Source of the DNA: Dillenia suffruticosa
Taxonomy: Eukaryota > Streptophyta > Magnoliopsida > Dilleniales > Dilleniaceae
Length of the DNA stretch: 64,000 nt
Reading direction: 5' to 3'
Assembly: GCA_033439265.1 (NCBI GenBank)
Contig: JAVTVX010000011.1
Coordinates: forward strand, 8,494,590-8,558,589
A model generated the notes under the pieces. That model worked only from the letters and a program-made list of their open reading frames with translations, did no database searches and was not told the DNA's origin. The position numbers and the translations under genes were made by a program. How positions within the stretch are numbered: position 1 is the first letter of the stretch; each line of letters starts with the position of its first letter. Positions 50,001 through 62,689 of the stretch are shown one piece after another.

Positions 50001-52312
50001 GATTTTGTAGAATGTAGATTAGATAGAAAGAGTACAAGTGGTATTTGTCAATTCTTTGACAATATGCTAGTATCATGGTTCTCTAAAAAACAAAATAGTA
50101 TAACTATTTCTATCACAGAAATAGAATATGTGGCTATAGGATAATACTGTACTCAAATCTTGTAGATTAAACTTCAACTTAAGGATTATATCATGAACTT
50201 AAAGTGTATACCAATTAGGATACATGACACTAGTGCTGTAAACTTGACTAAAAATCTTGTGCACCACTCTAGGACTAAGTACATTAAGATTACACATTAT
50301 TTTATTCGGGATGACATACTTAAAATGACATAATCATAGAGTAAATTGAAACTGAAAAACAAATTGATGACATTTTTATCAAACCGTTAGATAGAAAGGC
50401 ATTTTATAATTTGAGAAGAGAATTACGCATGATGGAATGAATTTCTAACTATAATATGTCTAAAATTGATTAAAAGTGTGTGTTTGTAATAATCGTACTG
50501 TATAGGATTGAAATTCTAAAGGAATTTCAAAGATTTGACAATGTTTATGTCGACTTGTGATGGGAGTAAGTTGATCTATTAACAAGGAAAGTTGACCTTT
50601 TAGGCTAATTCATGAATGATTGTGTGTATAATTCAACTCACACATAGTGTAAGTCGACTTGGTTGATGGGAAGTTGACTTATATGAAGAATAAGTTGATC
50701 CAATGATTTGAATTATCAAGACAAATCGACTTCTAGAAGTTATAAGTCGATCTGTGAATGTTAAACCATATAAGTGTTTTCTAAAAAATAATTGAGTTGA
50801 CTTACATAACATGCAAGTCGACCTGTTTGTATGTGCAAGTCGACTTATGAGAAACATAAGTTGACCTACTATTAATGCTTGCCAATGGCAAGTCGGTTTA
50901 TTCACAATATAGGTTGACTTGCGTCTATCGGGACACAAAAAGGATTTTTGAACCTTAACCAAGTCGACTTGGTCCTCAAGGAAGTGACCTCGCTAGGTTT
51001 AGAATAGGGTTTCCACATAGGCAAGCTTTAATGCTCCAAAAATAGCCATTATAAATAGTTGAGTTTCATTTAATATTCAACAGCTTTTCTGATTAATTAG
51101 CTATTACTTATATTGAGTCTTAAAATTAACCGTTTCACTCAAATACTTTTAAGTCCAGACCAAAAGATTCTTATCTTTTGGTCTCTAACAAAGATTTAAA
51201 AGTGAAACAAATGTACAGTACAAAACTTTAATTTCGGATATGTTGTTAAAGCATGACAAATAATACAACACAGTGAAAAATTATATTCACAAATAGTTAT
51301 TAGATCTTGTTGTTCAATCATATTCAATCGATGCTTTCTTCCTTTGAAGTGTTGTATTTAAAATGATTAAAATGAAATAGCCATTAAGCTTTATTTAATG
51401 CTCCAAAAATAGCCGTTGCAAATAGTTGAGTTTCATTTAATATTCAATAGTTTTTCTGATCAATTAGCCATTACTCATATTAAGTCGATTCTTTTTTCTT
51501 CTGGTCGACTGAGCTTTGTATTCTTTAATGTCTCGACTAGTGTAGGTTGACTTCCTATTTTTGCTAGGTCAACTTGTGTTTCAATACTTTTCACCGTGCT
51601 GCTCATGCAAGTCAACTTGTACATATTTCAAGTCGATTTGTGTTTGACGATATTTATGCATTTTTCATTTTGTAGCTCATGTAAGTCGATATGTATTAAC
51701 TTCAAGTCGACTTATGCTTGATGGTATTTAAGTATTTTTACTTTGTGGCTCATGTAGGTCGACTTTGTATTTTGGTTGACTTGAGCAATTGTTCTGCAAA
51801 GTTCAGACTGATACATATCGACTGGTTGGATTATCAGGTTGACTTGTGTTTTTTTTGGTTCAAGCACATTTCATCTTTTTGCTCATTCAAGTTGACTTGT
51901 TTTAATTTTAGGTTGATCAGTACAAGTGCTCTGTGAAGTCTTGGTTTAAGTAGATTGACTTTTTGTGAGATCGACTTGTGTACTAATTGATTTAAGTATT
52001 TTCATTTAACTACTCTTGTAGGTTTACTTGTATTCTACCTAGATTGACTTATGCTTAATGTCATTTAAGTTTACCATTGTTTTGTGTTGTCAACTTGTAT
52101 CATGCATAGGTTAACTTAAGGTTAAGGTTTCTTTAGATTTTCCTAAGTCCAGCTTGTACAGGTCGATTTGCATTCATGTGATGAGTCGACTTGACTTAGA
52201 GTTTCACTTAACTTAAGTCCTAAATTCATTTGATGAGTCAATTGAGTCAACTTATATTTTACTTTCCACAAATATTTCTTAGGATTGGAACGACAAGAAC
52301 TTGTGAATACAT
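47012..52312 (+). repeat. Tandem array copy 3, partial (5,301 bp)
   Basis: Follows copy 2 without a gap and matches it until 52312, then leaves the unit inside the palindrome-rich LTR. Differences seen against copy 2 are T at 51120 for G, and T at 51489 for C. The pararetrovirus part is absent. Confidence 0.95.
48507..50440 (+). pseudogene. Ty1/copia pol fragment, array copy 3
   Basis: Same sequence as 31747-33680, offset by 16,760 bp, with the same defects. Confidence 0.85.
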
Positions 52313-52726
52313 CAGGTCAACTTGAAGTTTGTTTAGGTCATCTTAATCTAATTTTTTACCGTTGGACTTTTAAATTTTCAACCATTAGAATTTTAAATTT
52401 GTGATTTCTCAATTTATCTATTGTTCAGGTCGACTTATGCTTTTGGGAAGTCGACTTATACTTTGATTTATTTTCTATTTGTTATCCTTGTTAACTTATC
52501 ACTTATACGAGTTGATTTGTCTAACTTTATGTTTCTGTTCAATAAAATTCTTTTTGTTGGCAAGTCAAGTTGTCTTACATATAAGTCGACTTGTTATTGT
52601 TTGTGACTTAGTTAATTTACATTAAATATTCTTAGACTTATTTTAATCACTTCTATGTTAATCCTTCATAATTGTAACTTAGTTTTGCTCAATTTTGCTC
52701 ATAATCAAAATATATTTGCCAACAAA
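50537..52726 (-). repeat. AAGTCGACTT-rich copia LTR, array copy 3, reaching its terminus
   Basis: Here the LTR is not cut at the viral junction but continues past 52312 with more GTCGAC motifs (52429-52590). It ends at 52726, where the minus strand reads TGTTGGCAAATATATTTTGA, a close match to the start of the solo LTR at 11938. This fixes the minus orientation and one true end. Confidence 0.7.
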
Positions 52727-53630
52727 AATAATTCATATTTCAAAAGCACACACGTAAATATCATTTCAAGTTTAAGCATAAAATTCAAAAAATTCCAAAT
52801 AAAACTTATCAAAGGAGTTTAATTTTGATATGTCTGATCCATCAAGTATATTTCAAAGTGAGTATTAATGATAAACGTCACTTTTCTCACCGGTCTTCAC
52901 TTTTTCTTCATTATCAAACCTAGTTCTCAAAGGAGTTTAGTTTTGATATATATGATCCATCAAGTATATTTTGAAGTAAGAATCAATGATAAAGGTCACT
53001 TTTCGCACCAATCATCTATCCCTCTCATTAAGTTTGAAAATAGCTTAGGGTCTCCCTCCTTTCTTCATTATCAAACCTACTTCTCTTCCTAAAAACTCTA
53101 TTGAAGTATACACCCATACTTTTATCAATCAAAACTAGGTGATTCTAAGTTTTGATTTAAAAAATTTTCATCATACTCTTTACTTTCTTTTCCCTATGTC
53201 TTCGAAGTAAAGTGTTTACTATTCTTAAATTTTCAAAAGTTTCATTAATTTAAAGAAAATCCAAGTGTTTTCCTTGTTCATAGTGTCATTTAAACATATC
53301 TCTACTATTTCCTTGTTTCGCTATAGAAACTTATGGAATCTATAATTTGTACACAATGAATTTAGAAAGAAACTATTTTGATGTCAAATAAAATGTAATT
53401 TATTCCCATTAATAAATTTCATATAACTTGCCATGAGTATGAATATATATAAACTTTGTGTTAGGATTTGGTTTCGTAAAGAGTTGGAGATGGCATAGTA
53501 GGCATTTGATTGTGAAATTTTGTGCTTAGTGTGTATGAGAGAGGGGAGTAGGTGTATACAAGGAGAAAGGGGGCAGTAAGTGTGTGTTTGTATATGGGTT
53601 ATGCAATTGTGTGTACTACCCTATGCACTA
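52727..53630. repeat. Post-array AT-rich sequence with a 118-bp local duplication
   Basis: Bases 52810-52927 are repeated at 52928-53090, the second copy carrying about 45 extra bases before a shared TTCTTCATTATCAAACCTA. The following 53088-53260 is related to the tail of the array unit. No gene seen. Confidence 0.6.
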
Positions 53631-53636
53631 CCTATG

Positions 53637-54260
53637 TGCATGCATGTTTTCAAATGAGGAGATGGGGGGCTAAAAAGGGGAGTGTAGACCTAACTTTTGG
53701 TGACAAGATAGACAAGAGGGAGTCTAACAAGTGCATAAAAGAGTTTAGGCATAACAAACATGTATGACTCGCTTAAGCATAACCAACATGTGTATGTAGC
53801 CGTGCATACTATGTGCATGTAGGTTTCAAAAGGGACGTGGTGACAAGATAAATAAAAAGGGAGTTTAAAAGCACATAAAAAGATTTTTGGCATGGCATGT
53901 ATGGTTTGTGAAGTATAACTAACTTGTGTCCACAAATTGTCCACATTGCCTATGTGTATGCATGGATTTCAAAAGGGGTGTTTATGATCTTAGAATGAGA
54001 GTTTGGACCTAATTTGTTGTGAAACAATATATAAGAGGGAGTCTAAAAAACACATGAAAAGAGTTTGGGCGTGGCACACATGTATGGCTTGCACAAATGC
54101 AACCATGGCTATGTACATGTGTGGGTTCAAGAGGGATTTTCATGAGGTTAGAAGAGAAGTTAGGGTTTGATTTTTGGTGACCTAGTAGGAGAGATTTTGT
54201 GTGGAAGGCGTGTATGTTTGCACATACTAACCCCTATGTGTGCAAGCAAATTCAGATTAG
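53637..54260 (+). repeat. Degenerate minisatellite, about 140-180 bp period
   Basis: The marker GTGCATGCATG...TTTCAAA recurs at about 53637, 53814, 53955 and 54113. Between markers there are repeated GACAAGATA, GGGAGTCTAA and GGCATGG blocks. Units are diverged and of uneven length. Short open frames through it are incidental. Confidence 0.65.
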
Positions 54261-54579
54261 GGGTTTTCATACATATGACCCTAAACCATTAACCCTCATT
54301 AATTGCCATTTTTTACCAAATTTAATGCGGATTGTTGAGAAGTTTTTTATACCGTTCTGAACCAAGATAACCTTAGGTTTGATGGTTTCATGTCTAATTC
54401 TTGTCTGAGTTAACCCATTTAATAACTCTTTCATATGTCATTTTCAGATCAAGTTGGACATAAAATTTGTCTTTATATGCATCATTACTTGCCTTTGTAT
54501 ATGTTTCATTACATGATTTTATATGTCTCATTATATGATTTCCTCATTTTAAAGTTTTTAGCGAATGTACAAATAATAA

Positions 54580-55772
54580 TTAAAGCTATTAAGATTAACC
54601 AACCTAAAGAGAAACGCCTCTATGGTGGGGTATGCAGTCGAGTACTTGCTGAGAATATTTTTAACAAAATAGATCAAATAAAAAAACTCTTGTCCTCGGT
54701 TATTCGGACCACCACAACATGAATATAGTTTTCCTTTCACGCAAATAGTCTCTGATTGTGAGTTAACCTTCGCAAAGGTGAAAGTAGGTAAACCCTCCCC
54801 AAGGTAGAAGTCATAGTTTTGAAGAGAAAGAAAATGAAATGATCATAAAAGATCAGATATATCAGTTGTTTATTTTCATTGGAGTGTGTCAAGGTGAAAT
54901 TTCTACCCTAGTTCCCTTCTTGTATGACTAGAGATGGATGAATAGGAAAATTTATACTCGTTGGACTATCTCCTTTTTCATTTTGTATCAATTCTATCAT
55001 TGTTCATTCCATGCTTTAGTACTTGAGTGTTACTAATTCTCGGTATGTGTATCATTTACGAAATCATGAAATATGTATAATATCTACCTTAAGTAATATG
55101 CATGTTGTGTATGCCTCGCTTCATTGATTCTATTGAAATTATTTGCTCAGCTGGTGGTTGGTGGATTCAAATCTTAACATTTTAACTGCTTTAGGAGATG
55201 AGGGAGAGCTATCGAGGGTAGTTAAAGAGCCACAGTTCTCACGATACTAGTTCTTCCCATCCTTTTCTTTTATCAACTATTTTATATTATATTACGATAT
55301 AAAATAATAATTGTAGGACCCATATTATGATAAGAGCGTGTTTAAGTAATTGTTATACGATCTAAATTCGGTTTGACCAGGAGAGTCAAGTTAGTATGCA
55401 TATTCATGTTTAACATATTGATTAAAACTTAATATAGTTTTAGTTCTGCTTAACTCTAATGTTAGTGCTAGATTGTGGAATATAGCCTTTTTTGAATGCC
55501 GACAATTCATGATAAATGTATAGTTTCTTATGACTAGATTTGTACTGTGTGGGTTGATAAAAGTTAATAAAATAGGGAGATTTAGTTAATTATTTTTAAA
55601 AATGTTAGTGAAATATAAGTTTTAAAATTTGACTCAAATTCCTTGTATTGTCACATACATGGATTGCAATCCAAAAAGCGCCCAGGTGTTTCTATATTTT
55701 GCATTAAATTATGTCTAAATTTTTGCACTAAATAGTCCTTTATGTTCGGACTGAAATGTTCGGGTCATCACA
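54580..55772 (+). repeat. Dispersed repeat R, copy 1 (LTR-like)
   Basis: Aligns in patches with 61190-62609: ACCATCTCC/ACCCTCCCC with AAGG, GTTACTAA, AATCATGAAATATGTATAAT, GCATGTTGTGTATGCCTC and GGTGGTTGG in the same order. It ends CGGGTCATCACA at 55761-55772; copy 2 ends GGTCATCACA. A CA end and this block order suggest an old LTR, but no start was found. Confidence 0.55.
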
Positions 55773-58003
55773 TTAAGATGTGGGTAATTAAAAATCTTAA
55801 AGAGGTAGATAACTATAAAAATTACTTTATAACACATCAACACCTTCCCAACTTTTTTGACAAATCTTTGTAAACCATCACTAATTTGAACGTAAGAGTT
55901 TAGCGGTATACGTTTTTATCAAAGCTAAAAATTTATTATGACTTGTGCCTTTAATATGATAATATTTTTGCAATCGGATGTCTAGATCTGGGATAAAAAT
56001 AATTAAGCAAGTTTGATTGCCTGGGACTCAACCATGTTTGCAAGTTTCCACCTTTCACTTGGGGCATACACACACATGATAAGTCTTTCATAAGTAAACA
56101 AGTTTAAATAATGTTATGGGAACTTATCTGTGATATTTGAAATATTCTGTAATTTTTGTTACGCTTATGAAGTTTATAGCAAGTTTGTTATGGCAAGACA
56201 AATTTATAGCCCAAATTGGTTTAATTCCTATTTTGTTATGATAACTTATCAATTCTTTTTCACCACCTATATCATCAGGAAAATAGAAGTTTGCATGTGG
56301 GAAAAGGCAATGAGAAGTCACCACCGTGCTTGTTGATTTAAGTCAGAAACTTAATGGCCTTGTCTGGTAATAAATGGACTTCTGTATCGTCATTTCCTTT
56401 TTTTTTTTAATAAAGTATTGATATTTAAAACTATCTCTGAATAATCTATTTTAAGTGTTTACAAAAATTTTATTTAGATATAACTTTCTTAATATAATTT
56501 TGTTTATTTTTAAAATTTAAATATAAAATTTAATTAAAAATTTTAATATTTTATTTTATTAAATCGATTCTTTATTATTTTTCGTCTATGGCTATATACT
56601 CACCAAGAGATGGAGTAAAAATCTTCTTTCCCAAGATATGAGACTATATGGGCCGAAGACCACGTCTGTTTTTGTGTTCTACGCCCGATCGTCTTAGTTA
56701 CAGTGCGTGTATTTGAACGGGTATCGTCTTAGTTATTAGAGCTGACAATAGGCGATTCCCATCATGTCCCATCCCCCGTCCTTTAAGAGACGGCCTGAAG
56801 TAAAGGCCCTGTGAGCTGTCACTTCATAAAAAAATCATTTTTTTACAACACATTGTATCATAGGTCAAATTAAATAAAACTTTAAGAAATAACTAAATAA
56901 CACGTAGCAAAAAATAAAAAAATAGTTATAAGAGAATGATAAGGAAAGTGAGAACCTAAAAATCGTAAAGATCATTAGAGCAATTATAAAATTGCATATA
57001 GCATAAAACAAATGAAGCCAAGATGATCAAAAGTACAAAAAAATACAGAACAATTCATTTATTTCAATATTTTTTAATTTTTTTTATACTATGACTTGAC
57101 CACCACTTGATATCTAGAGTTTTATATCTGACTAATCTGAATCGACAATATGCAGGGTTCATTTTATGTGGATGGATCTTTTAATTTTATTTTTTTTGTA
57201 ATAAAAAAAAGTCAAACTCTTGATTTGTTTAAACGATAAAAATACTCATCTCACTTACACCGATAAATATTTGTTTTATTTCAATCTTAGAAATCTTAGG
57301 AGAACGTAGAAGTGAGGAGACACAAAACAAGGAACATGTAGGAGAGACACAGACCACAGAGATCAAGAGAGAGCCCATAAGCCATATATATATATATATT
57401 TTGGTGGAAATATATAACATAATTTTTGGGTCTCCCCATATATTTGGGGCTAAATTTATCAAAATTTTTGCTTAATTGGTGTAATTGTGATCGTAAGCTT
57501 AAAATGAGATGGAAATGAGAAATTACACCCAAAATCAATTCAAATCTGTAGTCTAGGAACGAAATTCAATCCAGAATCATTTGTTACAAGGAAGTCCAAG
57601 CCTGTTCTCTAGCGAAACCCAAATTCAAGAGAAGTCCAAAATGTTAAACCCAATTCACACATGGTTTCAACAAATCAAACCCAATTTCAAGCCCAAGTCC
57701 CGGTCTACAACAGAAGAAAAGTCGAAGAATCCTTAAAAATGAAGTGTATCGCACTAACGTGGTCGGCTTAAACGTGGTTTAGTATCTTTATATATGATTG
57801 AGATTTAACTTTCGTTGTGAGTATCAGATTTTCATGTGTATAAAACGTTTTCTGTTGAGAGAGCTGTCCTCCGAAAAGAGTCACTGTAACGATCAATTCG
57901 GATTAATCGAGATGAAATTCTGAATATCGGACGGTGTTGAAGTGTATCATGCTTGGCAATTAACTTCCCTCCCCTTATGAAAAATAAAAAAAAGAAGTGT
58001 ATT
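55773..58003. other. AT-rich stretch, nothing recognised
   Basis: No coding similarity or RNA gene was seen on either strand. It contains poly-T/poly-A runs and a short AT microsatellite near 57385. GAAGTGTAT recurs at about 57741, 57940 and 57996. Confidence 0.4.
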
Positions 58004-58036
58004 ATACCTTTCTCGGCCTTTTGGCTAAGATCAAGA
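58004..58036 (+). pseudogene. U2: 5' fragment of U2 spliceosomal snRNA
   Basis: The 33 bases start ATACCTTTCTCGGCC and end TTTTGGCTAAGATCAAG, identical as far as I can recall to the conserved 5' end of U2, whose 3' neighbour pairs with intron branch sites. Similarity fades after AAG; only GTAT-like traces follow, and the branch-recognition sequence and Sm site are absent. The plant snRNA upstream element and TATA box are not seen at their normal distance. It is therefore a truncated copy, not an expressed gene. Confidence 0.75.
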
Positions 58037-58199
58037 AGAGTATTGATCGAATAAGAATGGAAAATCCTGCAGAAAATCGGAAACAAACACGTGTGGCAAA
58101 CGAATCCAAGAGAAAATAGAAACCAAATCTAAACCTAGGTTTTGAGATGGAGGCATATATGAAGAGCAAGGGTTGCACAGACTATATCATCTCTGGCTG

Positions 58200-58920
58200 G
58201 TGTCATCAGCTGATGAACCTTTCTTGTTGATTCATTGCCAATTGTATTTTCTTCGATTTCAAATTCTTGTTTTCAGTGTTCGATCCTGCACTCAATTACT
58301 CTGTTTTCTGTACGTCAGTCGCAATCTTCAATTTTAGTTCAGTTGCCGAGAAGTTGGGCTTCTGTCCTCTTCGAATTGTGCCATCAGTTCAATTCATCGT
58401 GTTCATTAACTTCGATTTCATCGCCTTCATCACCGCTTTTGAACTTCTCCGCAATTCACCTCAACCTTCGATTCCAGCTAATCTCCTTCAGTCTGTGTCG
58501 CCTATTCACTGCCTCTTGATCTAGTTTTGTCACCGAAGCCTTCATTCACTATCTTCAGTTGCCGATTTCAGCCGCCTCCCATTCGAGTTTTCTGCCACCG
58601 TTTGTTTATGTCGCTTTGCCATCAATTTCTCCGTCTGTTCGAGTTCATCCAACGATCGTCCTCGGGTGCTCCACCGTCAAACGGCATCTTCTGTGCCATC
58701 TCTACTGCTGTCATCCTTGTCTGTTGTCATCCGACTCCGCCCTCCATTCGCGTAGCCACTATTGACCAATTGTTCCCCAGCCACTGTCGTCTTGTCAGCA
58801 CCGTTCGAAGTTTCCTCCGCAGGAGCCGTCCGATCATTTCCCACATCAGTCCATCATCATCGAACATATCGAATCCGCCATCCTTTTGCAATTTCTATTT
58901 TCAATTTCACATTGTTTGAT
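58200..58920 (+). other. C/T-rich island of unknown nature
   Basis: A 700-bp stretch markedly richer in C and T than its AT-rich surroundings, with overlapping plus-strand open frames of 85-130 codons (58235-58519, 58267-58524, 58527-58919). The encoded proteins are Ser/Pro/Phe/His-rich without a known domain, and none is clearly preferred. It looks like the leader of a gene or transposable element. It may begin near ATGGAGGCATATATG at 58147. Confidence 0.35.
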
Positions 58921-61189
58921 TTAAGGGATTGTTTGGTTTAGGGATTATATATATATATATATTTTAGATTGATTTTATTATTTATTGTTTAATTTCAGTA
59001 TATTATTGAATTTGATTTTGAAATTTTATATATTTTTATTCATTTAGTAGGAATTAATTTCATAATTATAGTTTTAATTTTGGAAAATAAGATAAAAATT
59101 TGAAAAATATTATTCTAGGTCACATTATTATTTTGTAATTAGTAGTTTTTAGTTTTTAATATTCTTGTCTTATAATTAAGGTTAGGAATTATTGTTTAGG
59201 GTTTTTAGTTGGTGAGAGTTAATTTTTTTAATACTTAGTTGGTTATTTACTTTTTATTAGGTTTAGCATAAAATTGGTTAATCATCTTATATAATTAGAA
59301 TAAATTAAAATTAATCGGTTAAAACTAGTTGGGATTAATTATATTCACTAGAAATACCGCATCAAGAGCTTACGGGAGTCATTGATGGCCCAGAAGTTCA
59401 ATCATTTTCAAGGAGAGAGATGAGAAACCCTTGCCTTGGGATCTGAGGTCTAAGTTCTGATTGTTTGGTGGGAGGAGAAAGACACAAAACCCTAATGTAG
59501 AGGTTTGATCATCTTCGAGAATAAAAAAGATACAAAACTCTAACATAAAGGTTTAAGATCTCCTTTTATTTTTTTTGTTTATACAAAAATTCAAATTCTA
59601 TATTTTATGATTTGGGGAGAGAGATTATGACCACTCTAAGATCTCTCTTCAAGAAAGGAAAGAGAGAGATTATCCGTGTCGCCCAATCAATTTCCCAGAT
59701 GGACTGCTTTGACCCGTCTCATCCCTAATCGAGGGAAGGAAGGGTCCGACTTTGTGGGACTGATCATTGTCGATAGTTCTATTTGTAGTGACTTATTCTT
59801 TGGGCAGTATGTAAAGTTTTCCTTTTTCAATATAGTCATTTTATTTATAATTTGATTTTATATGGTGCCGTTAGATTTCTAGATTCAATCTAACCTTGCG
59901 TTAATGACAAATAAGCTAGGAATTTATTAGATAAAATAGTAACTTTATTATGCAATTTTAATTTTATTGCTATTTCTATCTTTTTTAGGAATGACTCCTT
60001 CTCTTGATTCTAGAATGAGTTCCATTTATTTTATGGAAAATCACAACAGCAAAAAAATTATTTTCCAGCAAAAAGTTTTTCAATTGGTGGAGTAAAGTGT
60101 TAAATATGATCTAAACTATTAATTCATATCATTTTTATGAAGTCTAGTAGCATGAGCATTTACTAAAAAAATAACTTCTAAAATATTTTTGGAGGTCAAT
60201 TTCTTTTATTTTGTCTTAATTTTTCACTTGATTTCGAAATATTTTTACTAACTAGGAAATATTTTTAAGTTATTTTTGTTTCACATTTTTCTTCTTCTTC
60301 TTATTAATATTTTTTTATTTTGTTATTGGATATGCGACTATTATTATTATTATTATTATTTTACATTGTATTTGTCTTTTTTGTGAGTTATTTAATATTT
60401 GAATCTAGTAGAATATGCATATAAATCCAAGATTTTCTTCATGTTGAGTACCCTTTTCAATTTTGTTAAGCATGTGTATTTTCATGTTGCATCCAATAAT
60501 AAATTGTATTAAATATATTTAGATAAAAATTTATTTATGTTATAACCGATAATTATTTTGTTTTATTACATTTATATTTATTTTATTTGACCAAGTTGTT
60601 AAATTTAATAAAATAAATGTTAAATTTTCTTATAAAAGGGATTTGAATTATTATTGTATTAATTTTTTAGATATTGAAAATTTTCACCTAATTTCAACTT
60701 TTAGAATGAAAAATAAATTCCACCAATTTGTTAATTTTAAAATATCTTTTTATATCTTATAAGTCATCATTTGAGTAAATTATTTGTGATATATAAGTTT
60801 TTCCAATACAAAACTTTATGTGTAGTTTTTTTTTTTTTTTTGAAATTATGTTTTTTTTATTCAATAAAAGTAGAATAAGAAAAGATAGCATAACTAAGAA
60901 TTTATTAAATATCAAAGAATTATACCATTTTCTGTAGTTTTTTATGTGCTTGTTTTATTTATTTTTTTAATAATTATACTATTTTATTATTTAAATATCA
61001 AAGAATTTATTAAAATAAAAATATTGATATATTTTAAAATATCAATCTTTCTTTCCTTTTATTAATAGGTTTTGATTTTGAAATTCGGTAACAAATGAAC
61101 ATTCTCCAAATAACTAACAATTAAAATTTTCATGTATTTAAAAACTAAATCCGTGGGAGACCAGCCTAATGTTGACAACTAACTAGAGA
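58921..61189. other. AT-rich stretch, nothing recognised
   Basis: Contains low-complexity T and A runs and an ATT microsatellite at 60339-60360. No gene, RNA or repeat boundary could be supported. Confidence 0.4.
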
Positions 61190-62609
61190 TATTTCCTACG
61201 GAGATTCATGAGCATTATTACATTAACTTAATTGTTTGTGTGTATGTGAAATAAAATCCCTTCATGATAGGATACGTGGTCAAATGTCTCCTAAGGATGA
61301 TTAGTGTGGAATATGAAGATACTCAAGACCTTGGTTACTTAAACTTCCACCATAGGAGTATAGTCTTTCTTTTATGCAGAGAACCAGTGTTCATGAATTA
61401 ACCTTTCCAAGGGTAAAGGTAAGTGAACCATCTCCAAGGGTAAAGGTCAGATAATATAAAAAAAAATGATAAATCTTTTAAGAGAAAAGAGTAAAAAAAA
61501 AAAAAAAGGAAAAATCATTTTAAAAAAAACACTCAAAATCAAAAGAAATTAGCACTAAATGTTGCCAAAGATCATAAATATTAGTGGTTCGTACCCCTTT
61601 AGACTTAGATAAGATAAATTTCCTAATATGGTATACTTCATGTATAATTAGGGGTAGGGTGAATGGAAAGTTCATACCCCTTTTGCTCTTTCCCCTTTTC
61701 TTTTCTTTTCTTTTATGTTTATTTTGTTATTGTCTGTACCATGATGAATGTTACTAACTTTTTCATATAAATGTTAATTACGAATCTATGAAATATACAT
61801 AATATTTGATTTATGTAATGTGCATATTATATATGCCTCCGTTCCCTAATCTCCTTCAGTGGTTGGTTAACCCAATTTAATATTTTAGGTGCATTAGGGG
61901 ACAACTATGGAGCTTTGGTTAGCATTAGTGGAATTCAGGGTTTTGAGATTCTATAACCCTTGCTTTCTTTTAATTATTGACCGCATTTTATGTATATGCA
62001 ATTAGTGTATGGAATTCATTGAGTTGGTTTGTCTAAGTGATGTATATATAATTAGTGAATTTCATGTACTCCTCATTGGTTTTGAATCGTATGTGTTAAA
62101 GCCAAATTCTCTTTCTAGCATTGAACTTTTATGCCTCAAATGATGTATAAGCCAAGTTAGGCTTGATATGCCTTGATGTAGTAAGGTTTACCACCTTTAT
62201 GTTTATGTGTGTTGGGCCATGGTAGTGTCAATTATGATAAGTGGTTAAAAATAATTATGATTAAATTTTATATTATGTATGATTGTTATCGGACAACCAA
62301 GAGGGCTATTGAGACCTGTTATTGATATGATATTACGGTTCTCTAGGTTTTATAATTTATGTTAACTATGAACGATTGGTTTTAGTCAATTTACGATGAG
62401 ATTTGTTTTAATTTTCGGGGAAAAAAAGTTAGTAAAGTAAAACTTTAAATTTTTTCTTACTTTTTCCTTCCATGTCTTTATACACGTGGATGGCAGACGA
62501 GAAACCAGAGTCTTGGATGTTCCATGTTTTGTAATGATTTAATTTCTACTTCCACATATATTTTTCTCTTTGGTTAAAGGATGCCACCCTCAAATAGAAG
62601 GTCATCACA
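61190..62609 (+). repeat. Dispersed repeat R, copy 2
   Basis: Same block order as 54580-55772, ending GGTCATCACA at 62600-62609. Includes AACCTTTCCAAGGGTAAAGGT, as a diverged match to AACCTTCGCAAAGGTGAAAG at 54764. Confidence 0.55.
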
Positions 62610-62689
62610 TATACCTTTGAATATCTGAGTTGTCTTTCTGTACTTTGTTTTTATTGAGAGTTGTAAAGTTTCGGGCCTTTAGCTCTATG

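Noticed and set aside
53552-53944. Open frames on both strands near 53.6-53.9 kb
   Set aside because: They run through minisatellite units and are not shared by all units.
57385-57400. Short AT run, with other TA runs at 16063, 18972, 21559 and 58943
   Set aside because: Ordinary microsatellites; noted but not functional evidence.
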